From the NCBI RefSeq assembly GCF_003150675.1, contig NZ_QGGB01000010.1:230157-294156 (forward strand): a stretch of DNA of 64,000 nt, read 5' to 3'. This document shows, in pieces, positions 46,556-56,133 of the stretch. Each line of letters starts with the position of its first letter. Within the stretch, counting starts at the first letter, position 1. The position numbers and the translations under genes are program-made. The notes below the pieces were generated by a model. The model saw only the letters and a program-made list of their open reading frames with translations, did no database searches and was not told where the DNA came from. Origin of the DNA: Rhodohalobacter mucosus. Its GTDB lineage: Bacteria > Bacteroidota > Rhodothermia > Balneolales > Balneolaceae.

Positions 46556-47498
46556 TGTTTTGAGACGGGCTTACTACAGTGTACAGTATGTCAGTCGTAA
46601 GGCAGAAGGCTCCACTACGCTAACTAGTTCGCGAATGCTTCGTAGTTCAGGAAGCTTACACAGGCAGAAGGCAAAAGCATGCCCTGAGCGGAGTCGAATG
46701 GGTGAAAAGTGAAAAAAGATGCAGCCTGATTCAATACTCCACTTTGTCGGTTGTGCGGTTGTTCGGTTGTGCGATTGGTCGGTTTCCTCCGGTTGTCGGT
46801 CGCTCTACAAAATTCAGGGATTGACAACGTTTGACGTCTGACGTTTGACGTTTCGCTTCGCGGTTCTACGCTTCGCTTCGAATCCCCTCCCACTTTATCG
46901 GTTTCTCTGTTTCTCTGATTCTCTGTTTCTCTGTTCGTCGGTTGCCTTGAGCTTTCGTGGCGGCGCGGGACGAGCTCCTTGTTTACTCCAAAATCCAATG
47001 CGCCGCCATCTTCAATACACCGGAGCCTGTCATGTCGACTGAGTGATCCGTCAGCCGACGGAGAATGCACGGCCCCGTAGGGATCGCTATGCCAAGACAT
47101 CCCCTAACGTGGTTCCTGGGCAGGCTTTGGCAGGACGTACGGGTATGTCAGTGCAGCGATCTGGGTGTCGAGGCATGGGTCCAGTCCCCACGGGACACAC
47201 CCCTGGTATTGCCTGCGGCAACACCTTCCCCTCTCCAGAGGGGACTTCTTTCCGTCTTACATCTCACTTTATCGGTTTCTCTGTTTCTCGGTTCATCTGT
47301 TCTTCTGTTCGTCTGTTTCTCCGTTCCTCCGTTCCTTCCCATTATTCCGGCTTATGATGAACATAAATAATTCTTATGGTACTTCTATCCGATATTAACA
47401 TTACTTTATGCGCGGCAAAAATGAACCCCGGACATAGCGGCTAAGGTGATGCACCGGCCGGGCTGCTCCGGGTCATCCCCCATGACGAACAGACACAA
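46556..47498. repeat. Composite repeat region upstream of sbtA
   Basis: A mosaic of modules seen elsewhere. The 60-bp CTACGAAGC module in inverted orientation is at 46609-46665 and the CGACTCCGCTCAGGGC module, inverted, at 46672-46710. GGTTGTGC words are at 46748-46790, TTTGACG words at 46825-46850 and TCTGTTTC words at 46893-46945. An R1 copy (c) is at 46959-47150, an R2 copy at 47187-47250 and TCTGTTC words at 47272-47335. The last 100 bp before sbtA are unique. Confidence 0.85.
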
Positions 47499-48509
47499 AT
47501 GGATTTCCTGGCAGATTTCTTCATACGGTTCCTGGTACAGTTTCAATCACCCACGCTGGGCTTTTTGATCGGCGGCATGCTCATTGCCGCGCTGGGCAGC
47601 AAGCTTAAAATTCCCAACCCGATCTACCAGTTTGTGGTGTTTATGCTGCTGATGAAGATCGGGCTAAACGGCGGGATTGAGATCCGCGAGGCGAACCTGT
47701 TTGCCATGGCCCTGCCGGCGTTCTTCTCCATCCTGATCGGGCTGGCAATTGTGCGCGTGGGCATCGCCATCTTCGGCCTGCTGCCGGGCGTGAACAGTGC
47801 GGACGGCTTTGCCACGGCGGGCCTGTTCGGGGCGGTAAGCGCCTCCACCCTGGCCGTTGCCATTGTGATGCTGGAGGAGGAGGCGATCGCCTTCGAGGCG
47901 TGGGCGCCCGCGCTCTACCCGTTCATGGACATCCCCGCGCTCATCCTGGCCATCGTAATGGCCAATATTCACATGAAGAAAGAGGAGAACGGCGGAGGAG
48001 AGGTGGACGTGAATGTGTGGGGGATCGTGAAAGAGAGCCTGCGCGGATCCGCCCTCTCGGCCCTGCTGCTCGGCCTGGCGCTGGGACTGTTTACCAATTC
48101 CGGCTCGGTCCTCGAGTCGTTCTATGAGCCGCTCTTTCGCGGGTTTCTCTCCATCCTGATGCTGATTATGGGCATGGAGGCGTACGACCGCATCAAGGAA
48201 CTGCGCAGCGTGGCCCACTGGTACGCCATCTACGCAGGGTTTGCACCGCTGCTGCACGGACTCATTGCGTTCGGACTGGGCTACATCGCGCACCTGCTGG
48301 TGGGATTCAGCCCGGGCGGGGTGATCATCCTGTCGGTCATCGCTTCGTCGAACTCGGATATTTCGGGTCCGCCAACCCTGAGGGCCGGCATTCCATCGGC
48401 CAATCCTTCTTCCTATATTGGCGCATCCACCAGCGTGGGAACACCCGTGGCCATTGCGGTGGCCATCCCGCTGTTCATTGCCCTTGCGCAAATTGTATTT
48501 GATATCTAA
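47499..48509 (+). CDS. sbtA: Sodium-dependent bicarbonate transporter
   Basis: A 336-residue membrane protein of the SbtA family with about ten helices in two halves. Landmarks are SPTLGFLIGGMLIAALGSKLKIP, MLLMKIGLNGGIEIR, FGAVSASTLAVAIVMLEE and near the end VIASSNSDISGPPTLRAGIPSANPSSYIG. The family imports bicarbonate with sodium and is best known from the cyanobacterial carbon-concentrating mechanism. The PII-like regulator gene follows 42 bp later, as in cyanobacteria. In a probable heterotroph it may supply bicarbonate for carboxylation reactions or pH balance. Confidence 0.92.
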   Translation: MDFLADFFIRFLVQFQSPTLGFLIGGMLIAALGSKLKIPNPIYQFVVFMLLMKIGLNGGIEIREANLFAMALPAFFSILIGLAIVRVGIAIFGLLPGVNSADGFATAGLFGAVSASTLAVAIVMLEEEAIAFEAWAPALYPFMDIPALILAIVMANIHMKKEENGGGEVDVNVWGIVKESLRGSALSALLLGLALGLFTNSGSVLESFYEPLFRGFLSILMLIMGMEAYDRIKELRSVAHWYAIYAGFAPLLHGLIAFGLGYIAHLLVGFSPGGVIILSVIASSNSDISGPPTLRAGIPSANPSSYIGASTSVGTPVAIAVAIPLFIALAQIVFDI

Positions 48510-48551
48510 ACGTCACGCTATCTCACTGACAACATCCCGGAGGAGACGATT

Positions 48552-48881
48552 ATGACATACCACAAAGCGAAAAAGGTTGTAATTATTGCGGAAAAGATGC
48601 TCTCTGAAAAGATCTGCAGGATCATCGATGCCAGCGGTGCGCGCGGTTACACGGTGGTGCCCGCAGGCGGCCGGGGCGCCCATCACAAGCACTACACCTC
48701 CGAACGCGCCTCAGTTGTGGACGATTTTGCAACGGTGAGAATCGAGGTTGTCGTGAACAACAAAACCACTGCCGAGGAGATCGGCAATCAGGTTGTGGAG
48801 CAGTGTTTTGACAAGTATTCGGGCATTGTGTACCTGGAGGATGTGGAGGTTTTAAGGCCGGGTAAGTTTGGGGGTAAGTAG
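48552..48881 (+). CDS. sbtB: PII-like regulator of SbtA (SbtB)
   Basis: A 109-residue PII-like protein. The start KKVVIIAEKMLSEKICRIID and the T-loop region TVVPAGGRGAHHKHYTSE fit SbtB, which binds adenyl nucleotides and controls SbtA. A good Shine-Dalgarno (GGAGGAG, 48539-48545) precedes the ATG. The C-terminus stops at RPGKFGGK and lacks the cysteine-containing extension present in some cyanobacterial SbtB proteins, so redox control of that type is not expected. Confidence 0.9.
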   Translation: MTYHKAKKVVIIAEKMLSEKICRIIDASGARGYTVVPAGGRGAHHKHYTSERASVVDDFATVRIEVVVNNKTTAEEIGNQVVEQCFDKYSGIVYLEDVEVLRPGKFGGK

Positions 48882-49464
48882 TGAGTATTGGGTATTGGGT
48901 ATTGAGACATAGGTCCCGCCCCTGCCGGACACACCCCTGGTATTGCCTGCGGCATCACCTTCCCCTCTCAAGAGGGGACTTCATCACCGCCCCTCACGTT
49001 TGACGTCTGGCGTTTGGTATCTCATCTTTCCCCTATCCCTTTCTCGGTTGTTCTGTTGCTCGGTTGCTCTGTTTGTCTGTTTATTCCGGTTGTTCTGTTC
49101 GTCGGTTTCTTTTCTCCGCCAATGGCGGCAATTTGGGTGTCGAGGCATTGGTCCCGCCCCTGCCGGACACACCCCTGGTATTGCCTACGGCAACACCTTC
49201 CCCTCTCCAAAGGGGACTTCTTCACCGCCCCTCACGTTTGATGTCTGACGTTTGGTATCCCATCTTTCCCCTACCCCTTTCTCGGTTGTTCTGTTGCTCG
49301 GTTGCTCGGTTCGTCTGTTCATCCGTTCATTCATTCATCCGTTCGTCTGTTTCTCCGTTCCTCCGTTTCCCATGTTTCACAAATCCTGCCGTTTGTCTAT
49401 GTTGCCTGTAGACTCTTTTCCATGATGCTGATACGGATCAACCAATAACCAAATCCCACTCGCC
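48882..49464. repeat. Two R2 modules with word repeats
   Basis: GGGTATT words (48883-48905) follow sbtB. Then come two copies (48913-48990 and 49151-49230) of the R2 module: GGACACACCCCTGGTATTGC, a GCCTGCGGC palindrome and CCCCTCT...AGAGGGG. Each is followed by the same suite of words (TTTGACGTCTG, TCGGTTGTTCTG, CGGTTGCTCTG). The two blocks are near-copies about 240 bp apart. Unique DNA precedes the next gene. Confidence 0.87.
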
Positions 49465-50493
49465 ATGCGCCAGATTGTAAACACTTCAAACGGCGGCTAT
49501 GATGTTCTGGAGGTGCAGGAGGTTGCGGACCTCGCGCCATCCGACGATCAACTGCTGATCCAGGTAAAAGCCTCCGGGCTCAATTTTGCCGATATCCTCG
49601 CACGCAAGGGGCAGTACCCCGACGGCCCGGACAAGCCGTGCGTGATGGGCTATGAGGTGTCCGGCATTGTCGCGGATGCAGGTTCCAGGGTAAGCCGGGA
49701 GTGGATCGGCAAGGAGGTGCTGGCCATCACCCGGTTCGGCGGGCAGGCGGAGCAGGTGCTGGTAAAGGAGAACCAGGTTCACATCAAGCCGGAGCGGCTC
49801 TCGTTTGAAGAGGCCGCCACGCTGCCGGTGAACTACATCACCGCGTGGGTGCTGATCGTGGTGATGGGCGGTCTGCGGGCCGGGGAATCGGTGTTGATCC
49901 ACAACGCGGGTGGCGGCATGGGCCTGGCCCAGCTCGACATTGCGCGGCACATCGGAGCCACAACCTATGGAACCGCCAGTCCGCGCAAACACGATTTTCT
50001 GTCCGACCGCGGACTCGATCACGCCATCGACTACCGCACGGGCGACTGGCTGGAGGAACTGATGGACCTGACCGACGACCGCGGCGTGGAGCTGATCACC
50101 GATCCGCTCGGCGGCAGCCACTGGAAGAAGAGCATGAAGGCGCTGCGATCAACGGGACGCCTGGGCATGTACGGCATCTCGACGGCCAGCTCGGGCGCCA
50201 GCAATCCGGTTGCGTCCACCTTCCGCATGCTCAAGACCCTGGCCGGGATGCCGATCTACCATCCGCTGCCGCTTATCGGCAAGAACCGGGGCGTGTACGG
50301 GGTGAACCTGGGCCATCTATGGCACGAGGCCGACAAGGCGTCCGGCTGGGTGAGCGACATCCTGACCGGCGTGGAAGAGGGATGGATCAACCCGCACGTC
50401 GACACCACCTTCTCCTTCGACAACGCCGGCGAGGCGCACCGCTACATTGAGGAGAGAAGGAATATCGGGAAGGTGATTTTGGTGCCGGAGTGA
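49465..50493 (+). CDS. Zinc-independent MDR oxidoreductase (quinone oxidoreductase / VAT-1-like)
   Basis: A 342-residue medium-chain dehydrogenase/reductase. The N-terminal catalytic domain has ASGLNFADILARKGQYP and PCVMGYEVSGIV. The nucleotide-binding domain has VLIHNAGGGMGLAQLDIAR. There is no Cys/His set for the catalytic or structural zinc, which points to the quinone-reductase/VAT-1 branch rather than alcohol dehydrogenases. It probably reduces quinones or enones with NADPH. It stands alone between repeat tracts. Confidence 0.88.
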   Translation: MRQIVNTSNGGYDVLEVQEVADLAPSDDQLLIQVKASGLNFADILARKGQYPDGPDKPCVMGYEVSGIVADAGSRVSREWIGKEVLAITRFGGQAEQVLVKENQVHIKPERLSFEEAATLPVNYITAWVLIVVMGGLRAGESVLIHNAGGGMGLAQLDIARHIGATTYGTASPRKHDFLSDRGLDHAIDYRTGDWLEELMDLTDDRGVELITDPLGGSHWKKSMKALRSTGRLGMYGISTASSGASNPVASTFRMLKTLAGMPIYHPLPLIGKNRGVYGVNLGHLWHEADKASGWVSDILTGVEEGWINPHVDTTFSFDNAGEAHRYIEERRNIGKVILVPE

Positions 50494-51497
50494 TGAAGTG
50501 TTCATGTGTTAAGGGTGCTGAAGTGTCTTTTGTTGGTTGTTAGTGGTCCGTTGTGAGTAGTTGGTTTCTCTTTTCATTGGTTTCCTGTCTTTTTTACATG
50601 CGGCGCGGGAAAGGCTTGACACTATCCCATAACCTATGCGCCGCCCTTCCCTACCATGACAACTGTCATGTCGACCGTAGGCCGCAGGCCAGAGCGGAGA
50701 CATCCCCGTATGTGGTTCTGGGGCAAATTTTTGTAAAACCTACGGGTATGCATGGTGAGGAGATCCCTCCGTTCGTTCTTCGTCCCCCGCCTTTTGGGAC
50801 AGTATAGCGAAGACATCCCCATTCGTGGTTCTTGGGCAGGCTTGGCAAAACGTAAGGGTATGCGTGGTTAGGGGATCCTTCCGGTCGTGGTTCCGGGGCA
50901 GGCTTTGAAAGAACGTAAGGGTATGCATGGTCAGGGGATCCCTCCGCTACGGCCTCCGGCCTCCGGTCGGGATGACAAGTACGCTGTGGGTACTTGTGCG
51001 GCGCATCCGGATCTCAATTGAACCACTATTTTCCCGCGGCGCATGGAGTGTGTCAGGCAGTGGGCAGAAGGCAACATACTGCCATAGTTCGAATTCCCCT
51101 ACTTTGTCGGTTCATCGGTTGGACGTTCCTCTGTTCTTCTGTTTCCTTAATTTTTAATGGCGGCGCAGACCGAACCCAACTGTTTTCTCCAAATTCCTAT
51201 GCGCCGTGCTTTAATAACACCCGCACATGTCATGTCGACCAAATGAGCGGAGCGAATGCGTGGAGACATCCCCATGCGTGGTTCTGGGGCAGGCTTGGCA
51301 AAACGTAAGGGTATGCGTGGTCAGGGGATCCCTCCGCTACGGCCTTTGGCCTCCGGTCGGGATGACAAGTACGCTGTGGGTACTTGTGCGGCGCATCTGG
51401 ATCTCAATTGAACCGCTGCTTTCCCGCGCCGCATCGGGCACATAAGAGACTAAGGGAAAAATATGTAAGGAGTCTGGGATTTCGGGTTCTTACAAGT
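50494..51497. repeat. Region with R1 modules (copies d and e) upstream of the GIY-YIG gene
   Basis: R1 copy d spans 50600-51043 and contains three tandem 65- to 110-bp subunits of its middle part (TGGTTCTGGGGC...GGATCCCTCCG; 50700-50950). R1 copy e spans 51159-51433 and is complete, from a GGCGGCGC hairpin to a CCCGCGCCGC end. Both contain the 23-nt hairpin ACAAGTAC...GTACTTGT (50975-50997, 51365-51387). Words CTGTTCTTC and TCGGTTCATCGG lie between them. The 64 bp before the ATG at 51498 are unique. Confidence 0.88.
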
Positions 51498-51806
51498 ATG
51501 AATAGAATAAAGAGCTACAACGTTTACATCATGACCAATGCTCATCACACCGTCCTGTATACGGGAATGACAGGACGAAGCCTGAAACGAACCGCCGAGC
51601 ATAAATCCATGCAGATGCCGGGTTTCACGAGTCGCTATAAAGTGACGAAACTGGTGCACTGGGAATCATATGCAGACGTACACGAAGCCATTGCCAGGGA
51701 AAAACAGATCAAGCGATGGAGCCGTGAAAAGAAAATTGCATTGATTGAAAAATATAATCCCGAATGGAGGGATTTGTATGATGAGTTGCTGTTGAAAAGG
51801 AAGTAA
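51498..51806 (+). CDS. GIY-YIG nuclease family protein
   Basis: A 102-residue small GIY-YIG protein: YNVYIMTNAHHTVLYTGMTG is the GIY-YIG motif variant (VYI...LYTG), RTAEHKS follows, then the basic EAIAREKQIKRWSREKKIALIE and the last Asn-Pro-Glu-Trp block (NPEWRDLYDEL). Members are related to UvrC and homing nucleases; small forms such as this are widespread in Bacteroidota with unknown roles. The ATG at 51498 is preferred over a start at 51384 that lies inside the repeat. The gene sits between two R1 modules, 65 bp after the end of one and 5 bp before the next. Confidence 0.88.
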   Translation: MNRIKSYNVYIMTNAHHTVLYTGMTGRSLKRTAEHKSMQMPGFTSRYKVTKLVHWESYADVHEAIAREKQIKRWSREKKIALIEKYNPEWRDLYDELLLKRK

Positions 51807-52150
51807 TTCACTCCCGCGGCGCTGGAAGATCTCACTTCTTTCCCAAAACCCTGCGCGCCGCGCCTTAATGACACACGCACCTGTCATGTCGACCGTAGGC
51901 CACAGGCCGGAGTGGAGACATCCCCATGCGTGGTTCTGGGGCAGGCTTTGAAAGAACGTACGGGTATGCATGGTCAGGGGATCCCTCCACTTTGTCGGTT
52001 GCTCGGTTTCTCTGTTCTTCTGATCTTCTGTTCTTCTGTTCCTCTGTTCCTCTGTTCTTCTGTTTCATTTTTTTCCCACTTCTCTTGCAAACCTTGGCCG
52101 AAGACGCGTACTTACGCAGTGACTATTTACTAACTCCAGATAACCTTGCC
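51807..52150. repeat. R1 module (copy e2) and TCTGTTC words upstream of the S9 peptidase
   Basis: R1-type sequence at 51811-51990 begins TCCCGCGGCGC and reaches GGGGATCCCTCC. CTGTTCTTC / CTGTTCCT 8- and 9-mers fill 51994-52070. The last 75 bp are unique. Confidence 0.85.
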
Positions 52151-54376
52151 ATGTACCGTATTCTCTTTTCTATTCTGTTTGCAGGACTCCTTTTTCAAAC
52201 CGGTTACCCGCCTGCTATTGCACAAGATCTGAAACCGTTCACACCGGATGAGATGCTCGAGGTGGAGAACATCAACATCACCGGCATCACTGACGACGGT
52301 CGATTTGCGGCCGTGTCTGCCTCCACCCAGCGCGACCGGCTTGGGGTTGATCACTTCCGGTTTGCCGATCCGACCTATCTGCAGCAGCGCACCTCCCGCC
52401 TGTATGTTTTGGATACGGAGAACGGAGAGCAGCACGAGGTCACCGATCGTCCGGAGGTGATTCAGAACACGGCATGGTCGCCCGATAACCGCACACTGGC
52501 CATTGTTATGATGGACGGGCAGCAAGTAACGCTCCATCTGTATGATGCCGGGCGGCAGCGCCTTCGTGAGCTGCGGCCCCGTACCGGCCTGGAGATCGCA
52601 TCCAATACCGGTCTCGACTGGACGCCGGACGGATCCGGGTTAATCCTGTCGCTGCGGGCCGATGGCTGGAGGGCGAAGGCCGACTCGATGTACACGGCTA
52701 TCAACGACGGACCCATTGTGATCCAGGATTCCAACAACGATTTTTTGGCATGGGACCGCGTCTGGAATCAAAACAGCACCTCTCTCCTGACATTTCTTGA
52801 TATAGATTCGCGTGAGGTGACAGAGTTGACAGACGAAGGGATGTTTGACTCCCTCAATATCGCGGAGGATGGCTCTTTCGCCGCCATCACACAGGAATTT
52901 CCCCTTCGTACGGATTATACGCGATCGGATGACGCCACCGAATACCTGATGTACACCGTCAGCCTGAACAATCCGGCTCAGCGCGATACACTGGTCTCCC
53001 GGACAACGGATTCACCCGATGCGGAGTGGGATCCTGCAGGCACCCGGTGGGCGTGGTCGGATGAGGGCAAAGTGTTTATCCGTCATATTGCGGATACCGC
53101 GGGAATTGAGATCACCGCAGATCGTTACGAGTTTGTTGAGGAGGAGGATACCACAAGCCTGGAGTTCCGTTTCGACCGGTGGAGCCAGAGCGGCGAATCG
53201 GTGCTGCTGCGCTCCGATAAGGGATATCATCTTGCCGGGACCGACACGGCAGAAACCGATATGGAGCTGATCTATCGATTTCCGGAAGATGAGGATAGCG
53301 AACCCCGGCGAAACCTGATGCACTGGTCCGAAAATGAAGGTCATCTCTATTTCACCACCTCCGCACGTGACGAATGGCAGCGCGGCATGGTGCGATACAA
53401 CATTGACACTCAGGAGATGGAAACCCTGCTTGTGGACGACCAACTCTATTCGGACTGGAATTTTGCGGAAGATGCCGATCTCCTGGTCTTTGAACGCGCA
53501 GAGGGTAACCATCCCACCGAGGTGTTTGCAAGTAGCTATGACCTGAGCGATCTTCGCAGGCTGACCGCCTTCAGCGACTGGCTGGATGAGTATGCGATTC
53601 CTGAAACCGAACTGATTCAGTATATGGACGTGGATGCGGACACCCTTTACGGCGTTCTCTATTACCCGGCCAATTACGAGGAGGGCGAGAAATATCCGCT
53701 GATCGCCTATATCTACGAGAATTTCTTTGACAACAACTTTAACGCACTGGCCAACGTACTCGCCAACCGCGGGTATTTTGTGCTTCGTCCCTCCGTGGAC
53801 CTGGAACAGGGCTATCCCGGCGAGGGCTGGGTGAAGGGCGTAACCACCGCTATTAACAAGCTGATGGAGAGAGGTTTGGTGGATGGCACAAAACTGGGCG
53901 TGGAAGGGATCAGTTATGGCGGGTACGGCGCCAACTTGCTCATCACCCAAACGGATCGCTTCGCAGCGGCCATCAACAATTCAGGCAAGGTTAACATGAT
54001 CAGTTTCCTGGGCGACAGCCCCAAAATCGGCACCCGGAACTATTCAGCCGCTGAAGTGGGGCAGGACCGGATTGGTCAAACCTTCTGGGAGGCGCCGGAT
54101 AAATATGTAGCCCACAGCGCTGTCTTTTTTGCCGACCGCATCACCACCCCGCTTCTGATTCTGAGCGGTGAGGGCGACTGGAACGTACCCGCAGACAATC
54201 AGCGGGAGATGTACTACGCGTTACGCCGCCTGGACAAGCCGGTAAAATGGATAAACTACATGAACGCCGGACACGGCGCCGGCCTGGCAGGCACCGAAGA
54301 GGATTTTTACCACCAATGGGAAACGGTGTTTGAGTGGTATGAGGAACATTTTGAAACAGATGAACAGACGAACTGA
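52151..54376 (+). CDS. S9-family (prolyl oligopeptidase) exported peptidase
   Basis: A 741-residue secreted serine peptidase. MYRILFSILFAGLLFQTGYP is a signal peptide. Residues about 30-480 form a beta-propeller-like region with repeated blade motifs (WSPDNRTLAIVMM, WTPDGSGLILSL). The C-terminal alpha/beta-hydrolase has the nucleophile in GISYGGYG (Ser588), Asp676 in SGEGDWNVP and His708 in NAGHGAG. This triad fits the acylaminoacyl-peptidase/DPP4-like S9C group. It probably trims peptides in the periplasm. The ATG at 52151 is chosen because it gives the signal peptide; the frame is open further upstream through the repeat tract. Confidence 0.9.
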   Translation: MYRILFSILFAGLLFQTGYPPAIAQDLKPFTPDEMLEVENINITGITDDGRFAAVSASTQRDRLGVDHFRFADPTYLQQRTSRLYVLDTENGEQHEVTDRPEVIQNTAWSPDNRTLAIVMMDGQQVTLHLYDAGRQRLRELRPRTGLEIASNTGLDWTPDGSGLILSLRADGWRAKADSMYTAINDGPIVIQDSNNDFLAWDRVWNQNSTSLLTFLDIDSREVTELTDEGMFDSLNIAEDGSFAAITQEFPLRTDYTRSDDATEYLMYTVSLNNPAQRDTLVSRTTDSPDAEWDPAGTRWAWSDEGKVFIRHIADTAGIEITADRYEFVEEEDTTSLEFRFDRWSQSGESVLLRSDKGYHLAGTDTAETDMELIYRFPEDEDSEPRRNLMHWSENEGHLYFTTSARDEWQRGMVRYNIDTQEMETLLVDDQLYSDWNFAEDADLLVFERAEGNHPTEVFASSYDLSDLRRLTAFSDWLDEYAIPETELIQYMDVDADTLYGVLYYPANYEEGEKYPLIAYIYENFFDNNFNALANVLANRGYFVLRPSVDLEQGYPGEGWVKGVTTAINKLMERGLVDGTKLGVEGISYGGYGANLLITQTDRFAAAINNSGKVNMISFLGDSPKIGTRNYSAAEVGQDRIGQTFWEAPDKYVAHSAVFFADRITTPLLILSGEGDWNVPADNQREMYYALRRLDKPVKWINYMNAGHGAGLAGTEEDFYHQWETVFEWYEEHFETDEQTN

Positions 54377-54901
54377 CAAATGGTAAACTGATGAAGTGCT
54401 GGAGTGAGATGGCAGAAATGAAAAGTAAAAAGCAGTCCGTAAATTTCAATCTATCTACAGCATCTACTTCCTCGGTTTGTCGGATTCCTTGACTCTTTGA
54501 GGCGGTGCGGGAAGAGCCTGAATCTATCACATATCCCTGTGCGTGGTTCTTGGGCAGGCCTTGGCAAAACGTACGGGTATGCGTGGTCAGGGGATCCCTC
54601 CGCTTCACCGTCCCGAAAGACTCGGAACGGTTCCGGTCGGGATGACAAGTACGCTGTGGGTACTTGTGCGGCGCATCCGGATCCCAAATTGAACCATTTC
54701 TTTCCCGCGCCGCAGTAACGTATCTCCAGCCCCTACCGGACACACCCCTGGTATTGCCTGCGGCAACACCTTCCCCTCTCAAGAGGGGACCTTTTCACCG
54801 CCCCTCACGTCTCACGTTTGACGTCTGACGTTTGGTATCTCACCTTTTCCCTACCACTTTATCGGTTATGCGGTTGGTAAGTTTCTCCCGGTTTCTTTTT
54901 C
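54377..54901. repeat. R1 (copy f) and R2 modules downstream of the S9 peptidase
   Basis: A shortened R1 module (54501-54713) with the 23-nt hairpin at 54645-54667, then an R2 module (54732-54800), then TTTGACGTCTGACG and TTTATCGGTT words. No gene is seen. Confidence 0.85.
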
Positions 54902-56098
54902 TCAATACAAGAAACCGAACATCCAAAGCGGTATACGGTTCAGATAAGGGTGTTCCAGATCGTCGAGGGCGAGCCAGGCATTGTTCTTATTTCTGATCTG
55001 CGAGTTATCTTTTGAAGGGCCGCCGATTTCGAATATCCTATCTCCGTCAATAATGAAATCTCCGGTTTTAGCCAGTTCAACTACATGCCCTGCATTGCGC
55101 AGCTGGTTTACAAAAAACGTTTCGCGTAATGTACCGCGCCCGGGATTTGGCTTCAGCGCATGACTCAGATTGGTATTCTCAAGATAAATTTTGTCCGGCT
55201 TGCGGAGAGCCGCTGCGCCGCGCGTAGAACGACTCAAAAGGTTCAGCAGCCTTGCACGGTCCAAATTCCACAGGTAGGTTTTTACCGTATCCCTCCCCAA
55301 TTCAAGCCGGCCTGCAATTTTTGAAATATTAGGCTCAAACGGAACCGATTCAGCAATTACTCCCAGCAATTTTTTCATCTTGATCGTATTCGACGCCGAA
55401 TACTCCTCAACAATCTGCAGGTCGACCTCCATTACTGTGTTGATCACCTGGTGGAGTAATTGTTGAAAAGACTCATCACTTTTCGTCACCGAAAATGGGA
55501 AATAACCGTTTTTCAGATACTCATTAAAAAGCGGAATGGGCTTTAGAACTGAAACTACGGGTTCACTTACCTGTTTGGGGTCTTTCAGCATCTCATCCAA
55601 TGTGAAGACCGGCAATTTGTGCTGATATTTCAATTCCAGAAATTCTCTGAAAGAGAGACCCGGAAGTTCTTTGGTTAGGGCACGCCGGCTAAGGTCTGCC
55701 TCCCCTTTTAAAATGTCGAGCACCGATGAGGCGGTGAAAATGACCTGAAGTTCCGGAAATCCGTCATAGATATTTTTTAGCTCACGCGACCAATTCGGAT
55801 ATCTGTGTATTTCATCTATCAATAACAGCGTTCCACCGTATTTTCTGAACTGACCGGAGAGATCGAATAACGTGTGATCATAAAACCAAGGGTGGTCGGC
55901 AGTTACATATAGAGAATGTTCTCTGTCGGGTGCCGAATATTTGAGATATTGGAGCAGCATCGTCGTTTTACCCGTCCCCCGCAAACCTGTGATCCCCAAA
56001 AACCTCTCATTCCAGTTCAGCTTATCATAAAGGCTCCGGAAAAACGTATCGGAAACCTGATTCAGCACATCTTCCTGATATTCGTATAAAGAATCCAT
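54902..56098 (-). CDS. AAA_14 / DUF4143 ATP-binding protein 2
   Basis: A 398-residue ATPase with the same architecture as the protein at 36.6-37.7 kb but strongly diverged. Walker A is GLRGTGKTTMLLQYL, Walker B is LLIDEIHRYPNW and sensor 1 is FTASSVLDI. A winged-helix part (ISKIAGRLELGRDTVKTYLWNLD) leads to the DUF4143 domain ending in a DFIIDGDRIFEIGG segment, where the usual Glu-x-Lys is not conserved. The start at 56098 (MDSLYEY) follows two inverted repeats that could be the binding site of its own wHTH. It stands alone. Confidence 0.87.
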   Translation of the reverse strand: MDSLYEYQEDVLNQVSDTFFRSLYDKLNWNERFLGITGLRGTGKTTMLLQYLKYSAPDREHSLYVTADHPWFYDHTLFDLSGQFRKYGGTLLLIDEIHRYPNWSRELKNIYDGFPELQVIFTASSVLDILKGEADLSRRALTKELPGLSFREFLELKYQHKLPVFTLDEMLKDPKQVSEPVVSVLKPIPLFNEYLKNGYFPFSVTKSDESFQQLLHQVINTVMEVDLQIVEEYSASNTIKMKKLLGVIAESVPFEPNISKIAGRLELGRDTVKTYLWNLDRARLLNLLSRSTRGAAALRKPDKIYLENTNLSHALKPNPGRGTLRETFFVNQLRNAGHVVELAKTGDFIIDGDRIFEIGGPSKDNSQIRNKNNAWLALDDLEHPYLNRIPLWMFGFLY

Positions 56099-56099
56099 A

Positions 56100-56125
56100 T
56101 TTTTGACTTGAATTGAAGTCAAAAA
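56100..56125 (-). promoter_or_regulatory. Inverted repeat ending one base before the start of ATPase 2
   Basis: Arms TTTTTGACTT and AAGTCAAAAA (10 of 10 pairs) with a 6-nt loop. The ATG at 56098 follows after one base. Together with the second palindrome it forms a tandem pair sharing the half-site TTGACTT. Confidence 0.8.
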
Positions 56126-56133
56126 TAATATCA

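Noticed and set aside
47664..48491. 275-codon frame antisense to sbtA
   Set aside because: Shadow of a membrane-protein gene; composition of the product is Arg/Gln/His-rich and featureless.
51384..51497. Upstream extension of the GIY-YIG protein
   Set aside because: It would be translated from the R1 end; the family starts at the ATG at 51498.
54141..54782. 213-codon frame on the - strand
   Set aside because: Antisense to the end of the S9 peptidase and continuing into R1/R2 repeats; no coding signal.
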